This document shows positions 58,652 through 64,000 of a DNA stretch of 64,000 nucleotides, one piece after another (position 1 is the stretch's first letter; each line of letters opens with the position of its first letter). The notes beneath the pieces were generated by a model that searched no databases, had not been told where the DNA came from, and saw nothing but the letters and a program-made list of their open reading frames with translations. The DNA is from Blastomyces gilchristii SLH14081. Its lineage: Eukaryota > Ascomycota > Eurotiomycetes > Onygenales > Ajellomycetaceae. The position numbers and the translations under genes were made by a program. The DNA lies in the NCBI RefSeq assembly GCF_000003855.2, contig NW_003101665.1, positions 1,128,013-1,192,012 of the forward strand. Direction: 5' to 3'.

Positions 58652-61417
58652 ATGCCTTCGACGTCGACGCGGTCCCGAAAGGTTCTGCTCTCCGCAACCG
58701 ATAACGAACATGACTCTGGTTCCAAGACCCCTAAGTCCAGGGCACGAGCATTCAGCAGGCGGATGGACTCGAGCACCCCGCAGAATATCCTCCTCTTCCT
58801 GATCGCGTTCCGGGCGTTGAACGCTCTTTGCGTCAGGACCTTCTTCCAACCAGACGAATTCTTCCAGTCGCTGGAACCGGCATGGCAGATTGCGTTTGGC
58901 GGGGACAGTGGTGCTTGGATAACTTGGGTACGTACGCTTCGGATATATCAAGCAGGGTGGTATTTGTTGTTTTGGGAGCTAACACCCGTGCGCTAGGAAT
59001 GGAGGCATCATTTGCGGTCTTCGATACATCCGTACATCTTCGCCGCGGTTTATTATATATCTAATCTCATATCTGAATATCTGTCGATATCCCCTCTCCA
59101 TCGCGCAAACTTACTCCTTGCAGCCCCGAAACTCGTGCAGGCTCTTTTCGCCGCTGTTGCGGATTTTTATACATGGAAACTGGCCGGGAAGGTTTACGGA
59201 AATGACAGCTATGAAGCCTGGGGTGCTGTAGGTGGTCCAACTGCAACAACATATGCCTGAATATTGAACATCAAACGCTCATTGCTCTGCCCTGTAGCTC
59301 GCATTGACTATCCTAAGTCCCTGGCAGTGGTTTTGTTCGACACGGACATTATCGAATTGTCTTGAGACAAGCCTCACGATCGTCGCATTGTATTTATGGC
59401 CATGGGAATGGCCGTCGGAATCATCTTCCCCGCAAAGGAGTGGTTCTGGAAATGGAAGCTTAAGAGACAACTCAGTCACGCAACGGTATAAACCCAGGTA
59501 TGCCCGACAAATTTGCGTTTGTTCAAGTCTGACCGTAGTATAGCTTGCGGTTATGTCTACTTCTTGCAGCTTTTGCTTGCATTCTTCGCCCAACAAATTT
59601 CCTGGTATGGATCTGTGTAGCAACCTTCGCGATGTTTAAGACTCCAACATCATCCCGTCAAACACGGAGCTTTTCCTTCATTAGACCTACCATGAAGGAA
59701 TTTCTGACGTTTATTTACGAAGTTGTATTCTCCGGGTACGTTGATTTAAAATTTCTATTGCTAGGAAAATCCAAGCTGATAATTCATTAGATCCGTTGTG
59801 CTCGGTATATCAACGCTTCTGGACCGGGCGTACTACGGTTCCTGGACATTTCCACCCTTTAAATTTCTCTACTTCAACATCGCTCAATCACTCGCCATAT
59901 TTTATGGACGCAATGACTGGCACTACTACCTCTCTCAAGGCTACCCGCTCCTCCTCACGACTACTCTGCCCTTCTCCTTGGTCGGAATTTTCCAGGCTTT
60001 ATTCACCAACCAGAAAGGCCTCACTGTCCCACAGAATTCGATTAGGCGTCAGCTTGCAGCTGTTTGCACATTCATGCCAGCTGTCCTTTCATTGATATCT
60101 CATAAGGAAGTCCGTTTCATCTACCCACTTCTTCCTTCCCTTATAATCATTTCCTCTTTGCCCCTTGTGAAGTTCTTCCTGCCCGCCATCTCCTCCGGCT
60201 CCCCGTCGAATAGGCCCCGACGTCTCTCTCTGATATTTCTCGTTCTCGTGAACGTTTATATCGCCTACTATACAACTCTCTCTCATGCATCAGGCATCCT
60301 CAATATCATGGACTATTTCCGCAACCAATATGTTAGGCACTATCTAGAACAAGTGTCAAACAAGCAGGGTTCCCATGCAAGCGTTTCTTCATCCTCGTTT
60401 TCTTCGTCTCTGATACCCACATATATGACAATTGGCTTCCTTATGCCCTGTCATAGCACACCCTGGCGCTCCCATCTCGTCTTCCCAGGCATCCAAGCAT
60501 GGGCTCTCTCCTGCGAACCCCCCGTAAACCTCAACGCAAGGGAAAAATCTACCTACCTAGACGAAGCAGACCAATTCTACGAAGACCCATCCACCTTCCT
60601 CCAAAAGAACATGAAGGGCGGATTACGCGACTTCCCCTCAAAACCCTCATACCAACTCAACAAAAATCCACTTATTCACCACCACCCAACATCCAACCCA
60701 CCTCTAGACTCTAAAAACCCCCACCACCCGTGGCCCGACTACCTCGTGTTCTTCGCCCAACTCGAACCAACCCTCCACACTGCGCTCCGTAGTTCCCCAT
60801 ACGCCGAATGCTACCGCACCTGGAACACAGCGTGGCACGACGACTGGCGACGCAAAGGCGACATCGTCGTCTGGTGTCTGGACCGGGACATCCAGCGGGA
60901 ATGGCGCGAGCATACGCGTCTGCAGAACCAGGCCAGCTGGCAGCGGAGTATGGAGGAACGAGAGAAGCAGTTTGATAAGATCATTGATGGATTCCGGAAG
61001 GAGGCGGCGAAGGGATCGTTGTGGTTCGGGACGAGGTCGGGGATGAGGGGACGGTGGGGTTTGGATTCTCTGTTGCCCACCTCTTGGTCGTGGCCCCCTT
61101 TGCGATCATCATCGCCGTCGTCATCGCCGTCGCCATCTTCCTTTTTCCCATCCACATGGCCGTTTTCTAACGCCCCGTCAAGATCTAGGAAATGGTACCA
61201 TGTTTCCTGGTCCTGGTCGTGGCCTTCGTTGTCAGGTCTGCAGCGGAATACGAGGCGGTGGCAGCTGACGTGGTCGTGGCCGTGGTCATGGAGAGGGCGG
61301 AGGAGGCAGACGAAGTGGCCGGAGTGGATGACTGAATCGCCGTGGGTGCCGGATTGGGATGGGTTGGTGAAGAAGTCAAAGTCGAGGGAGAGGTCAGAGA
61401 GGATGTTGTGGTCTTGA
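58652..61417 (+). CDS. GPI10: GPI mannosyltransferase 3 (GPI10/PIG-B, GT22 family, 5 exons)
   Basis: An ER multi-pass enzyme adding the third mannose to the GPI anchor precursor from dolichol-phosphate mannose. Exons: 58,652-58,927, 58,997-59,227, 59,298-59,497, 59,544-59,735 and 59,791-61,417; introns are 69, 70, 46 and 55 nt, and the joined frame gives 841 residues. The start has [20 protein letters not shown] (about 64-83), with the acidic residues of GT22 loop 1. [15 protein letters not shown] is formed across the first junction. [20 protein letters not shown] (about 174-193) and [13 protein letters not shown] (403-415) are family signatures. A cytosolic-type domain with YPPHYF-like variation ends near 690. 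The last 110 residues are an unusual Trp-, Ser- and Arg-rich tail, making the protein far longer than yeast Gpi10 (616). Confidence 0.92.
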
Positions 61418-62672
61418 ACTTTGGGCAGATTTTTTCTCCCCTTTCTCTTTTCTCTTCTTCCTCATTTATTTCTCCCTTTTAAGGCGGGTTGGGACTGGGT
61501 ACATGCTGAGGATAAATAAATACCCTTTTTTTTTTTTTTTTGTACCTTCATTTGCCTGAGAGAGTTGATGCATTTTTGGGTTTTTCTATTTATTTATTAT
61601 TGTTATTTATTATTCATGTATCTTATTTCACTTAAAGTTCATTTTTTCTTTCTCTAGTTGCCGCACTGTTCAAAACGATATTTTTGCATCCGGGAATATA
61701 TCTGGTTCAGTTAACATAACTATATCGTTCTAATTATATATTTCCTTTTCAACACTCCCCTTGATATTAATATTATATTAAAGAAACATGATTAATTTTT
61801 TATTAAAAAAATATAGAAAAAAGAAAATAAAAAATATTAGAGTTAGTAAGCGAAAATTATTAAAACTAAATATAACTGAATACTTTTATATGTAAATGCA
61901 GTGCTAAACCTTCTCATCTTCATTCTTGTTTATATAGATATATATGAAAACTCTACCTGAGCGCGAGTAGATAATACCTGCAGGGGAATCATAATCATAA
62001 CCTGTGAAATATGACAAGTAATGCGTGTAATATGCAGGGAAAATATGGCACAGCATGCGGAGAGTACATAATTATAAAAACGGCTGTGGAAGAAAAGAAA
62101 AGAAGCTCGAAAAGGAGATATCTAAAGAATGAAGGGGCAAGAATGGGATATTAAAAAAAGTGACCAATCGTACTAATAATATGGGATGACGGGTATGTTA
62201 GAAGTCCCTAAATCCGGAATGGACAGGGGTGGGTTGAATAAACGAATGAGAATAGAACAGATGCCTGAATAATGTAGAACAAGGGCAAGCTGAAATGACG
62301 TGTGGAAGAAGGGGAAAAAAAGAGGGGAAAAAAAAGGGAAAAAAAAATTCCATCACCAGGTGATGGAGATTGTCCCAATGAAAATGCCGAGTCAAAGGAA
62401 GAAAATCAAAAGAAGAAAATGTGGATATGGTTGTGAGGAAAGAATGGGGCATGAAATCCCCATTCCTGAAACAAACAACAAACAAAACATAATAATAGAT
62501 TGATAACACAAAAAAAGCTCCACCAAAAAAAAAAAAAAAAAAAAACCACTCACAAGACCCTTTCGTCAAGAAATTTGGAAAAGCGAAGGAAGGAGGATAA
62601 AACTTTGAAAATGCAAAGGGGAAAAATATATATACCCGGTCAACAAACCGGCGATCCAATCCAACCCCGACC

Positions 62673-62704
<32 letters not shown>

Positions 62705-62855
62705 GTGGAATCCAACTGCCCCGGCAATTCCAACCAACCATAACCTGTCCCATCCACATCAATGTAGTCTCCATTTTTCTCCTCTTTCCTCCCCTGTCCC
62801 CGCTCCTCACAATTCTTTCTCCGCCCCACTATCTTCCGGCTCCAAAGAAATGCAA
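61418..62855. other. Convergent 3' flanks with AT-rich patch and long poly-A tracts
   Basis: Lies between GPI10 (+) and the NPF protein (-). It contains an AT-rich patch (about 61,720-61,960) with RIP-like look, T-rich tracts at 61,527-61,542, A-rich tracts at 62,316-62,350 and 62,526-62,545, and a 28-nt poly-A at 62,674-62,701. Apparent open frames at 62,198-62,904 encode runs of Phe or Lys from these tracts and are not genes. Confidence 0.5.
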
Positions 62856-64000
62856 TTACTGCACATACCGTGAACTCAAACTTGCAAATACATCCGGGCT
62901 ATGACGTCCATCCTGCATCCCGCCAATATCCACACTGGCTTGGCTCATATGCGCTCTTGGCGGGAACGGATTTCCCCCACCAGCACCACTTCGTCCGACC
63001 CCTACTACACCCACTCCTCCAGACGCACTTCCCATCTGCGACTTGGAGTCCATTACCGTTGAAATGAGCGGCGCGCCTGGCGTGGTCATGGCATTGGGAG
63101 GGGCGGTATGGTATGGGTTTCGGCTGTTGGAGGCGGGGAGGTCGAACGTAGCGGCGGAGTTTTGCTGTGGCTGCTGTTGCTGCTGTTGTGGCTGTTGAGC
63201 TTGCGTGAAATCGGGCGTCAGTTGCTGTGAGGACTGTTCGGGGATCGTTGGAGGGGGTTGGGAGAAATTGTATAAAGCGAGGATGCTGGATTTGTCTATT
63301 TTGCCAGTTTGTTTGGGCATGAGGGTTTGTTGCGGGGGCTGGAGGTTAAATTGAGGCTGGTAGGAGGGGTTAGATGACGGAGCGTTTGGCATGGTGAATG
63401 GGTTGTAGGGTGCCTGTTGTTCTTGCGGTATATATTGTTGCTGTTGAGGTTGTTGCAGTTGTGGCTGCTGCTGCGGCTGTTGCTGCTGGGAGAATGGAGA
63501 GGAAGAAGAAAGGATTGGCATGGTGTTGTAGCGTTGAAATTGCGGCATTTGAGTTTGATTAACATTCCCAGCACCACGGCCCAATGCGAGAGTCTGCGGC
63601 TGAGAGCCTAGAGCTTGACCAGACATATTGAAAAACGGGTTGGTTGGTGAGAGGCCTTGAAGCTGGTCTACATAGGGGTTATTGTTCATGGTTTGCTGCG
63701 CAGGCTGTACATTTTGGAAGAAAGGATTATAGCCTCCATTCAAAAAGGTAGGCGATGCGGTAAGCCCGTTTTGCAACGACATAGTGACTGGAGGTGTCAT
63801 AGATTGCTGGGATCTTTGGAATGGCATCTGCCCCTGTTGGCTGGGATATCCACCTGTAATGTTTGGAAATAGAGGCTGTGACACTTGGAGTTGCTGGAAC
63901 GACTGGTCTAGCGATTGAGTGGACTGTGTTAGGGCGGGCTGCGCTTCTAAAGAATCAAATGGATTGTAGTATTTAGCTCCGTTGATGCTGGAGGGTTGTT
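62856..64000 (-). CDS. Gln-rich protein with NPF motifs, C-terminal part (runs off edge)
   Basis: An open frame of 381 codons continues to the right edge without a start, so the N-terminus lies outside; the first Met or GTG inside it is not a real start. The visible part is Gln/Pro/Asn-rich with long Q runs (SQQQQPQQQPQLQQPQQQQ). It has five NPF tripeptides: NPFDSLEA, YNPFFQN, TNPFFN, YNPFTM and GNPFPP. NPF binds EH domains, so a role in endocytosis or vesicle coating is likely. The block KIDKSSILALYNFSQPPPT (about two thirds along) looks conserved and reminds me of C-terminal tails of fungal ArfGAP (SMAP/Gts1-like) proteins; an epsin or AP180-type adaptor is the alternative. It ends HSPDVFASLSSRYVQ. 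Confidence 0.75.
   Translation of the reverse strand, partial: QPSSINGAKYYNPFDSLEAQPALTQSTQSLDQSFQQLQVSQPLFPNITGGYPSQQGQMPFQRSQQSMTPPVTMSLQNGLTASPTFLNGGYNPFFQNVQPAQQTMNNNPYVDQLQGLSPTNPFFNMSGQALGSQPQTLALGRGAGNVNQTQMPQFQRYNTMPILSSSSPFSQQQQPQQQPQLQQPQQQQYIPQEQQAPYNPFTMPNAPSSNPSYQPQFNLQPPQQTLMPKQTGKIDKSSILALYNFSQPPPTIPEQSSQQLTPDFTQAQQPQQQQQQPQQNSAATFDLPASNSRNPYHTAPPNAMTTPGAPLISTVMDSKSQMGSASGGVGVVGVGRSGAGGGNPFPPRAHMSQASVDIGGMQDGRHSPDVFASLSSRYVQ

Noticed and set aside
62198..62904. Open frames of 87-179 codons with long Phe or Lys runs
   Set aside because: They translate poly-A/poly-T tracts and show no protein-like sequence outside them.

Overview
The window is eukaryotic nuclear DNA from a filamentous ascomycete. 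The reasons are short GT-AG introns (46 to 195 nt) with CTAAC/GCTGAC-type branch sites, an AT-rich block that looks mutated by RIP (repeat-induced point mutation), and fungal families such as PalF, SHR3, a YOR1-type ABC transporter and GPI10. The sharp split into an AT-rich repeat block and normal genic DNA, plus the LINE type, points to Eurotiomycetes and probably Onygenales. That placement is inference; no marker gene was searched.

Region 1 (1 to about 12,500) is very AT-rich, stop-riddled repeat DNA. A Tad1-like non-LTR retrotransposon lies on the minus strand (about 3,634-9,560), with a decayed zinc-knuckle ORF1 and an ORF2 whose reverse transcriptase motif reads YMNN. Pieces of the same family recur near 11,265 and 12,140-12,490. 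An island of normal base composition (about 10,985-11,264) is embedded in the block. A strong inverted repeat marks the edge (12,872-12,928).

Region 2 (13,000-32,000) carries, in order: a phosphopantothenoylcysteine decarboxylase (-), palF/RIM8 (+), a dead archaemetzincin (-), an eight-exon tyrosinase whose C-terminus looks like a galectin domain (+), SHR3 (+) and a conserved protein of unknown function (-).

Region 3 (32,000-45,800) is gene-poor: two small conserved proteins of unknown function (-), a possible spliced microprotein (+) and a broken ADP-ribosylglycohydrolase (-). Intergenic stretches of 3.6 and 5.7 kb hold no gene I can support.

Region 4 (45,773-64,000) has a YOR1-type ABC transporter (-), a 6-kb gap, ornithine aminotransferase (-) divergent from GPI10 (+), and the C-terminal part of a Gln-rich, NPF-motif protein (-) that runs off the right edge.

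The genes do not form a pathway cluster; most are single-copy housekeeping or trafficking genes (CoA synthesis, ambient-pH signalling, permease folding, arginine catabolism, GPI anchors, drug efflux). The most unusual points are the tyrosinase-galectin fusion, the two neighbouring enzyme relics that both carry a probable Trp-to-stop change, and the unmutated island in the repeat block. All family calls come from reading motifs; no database search was run.
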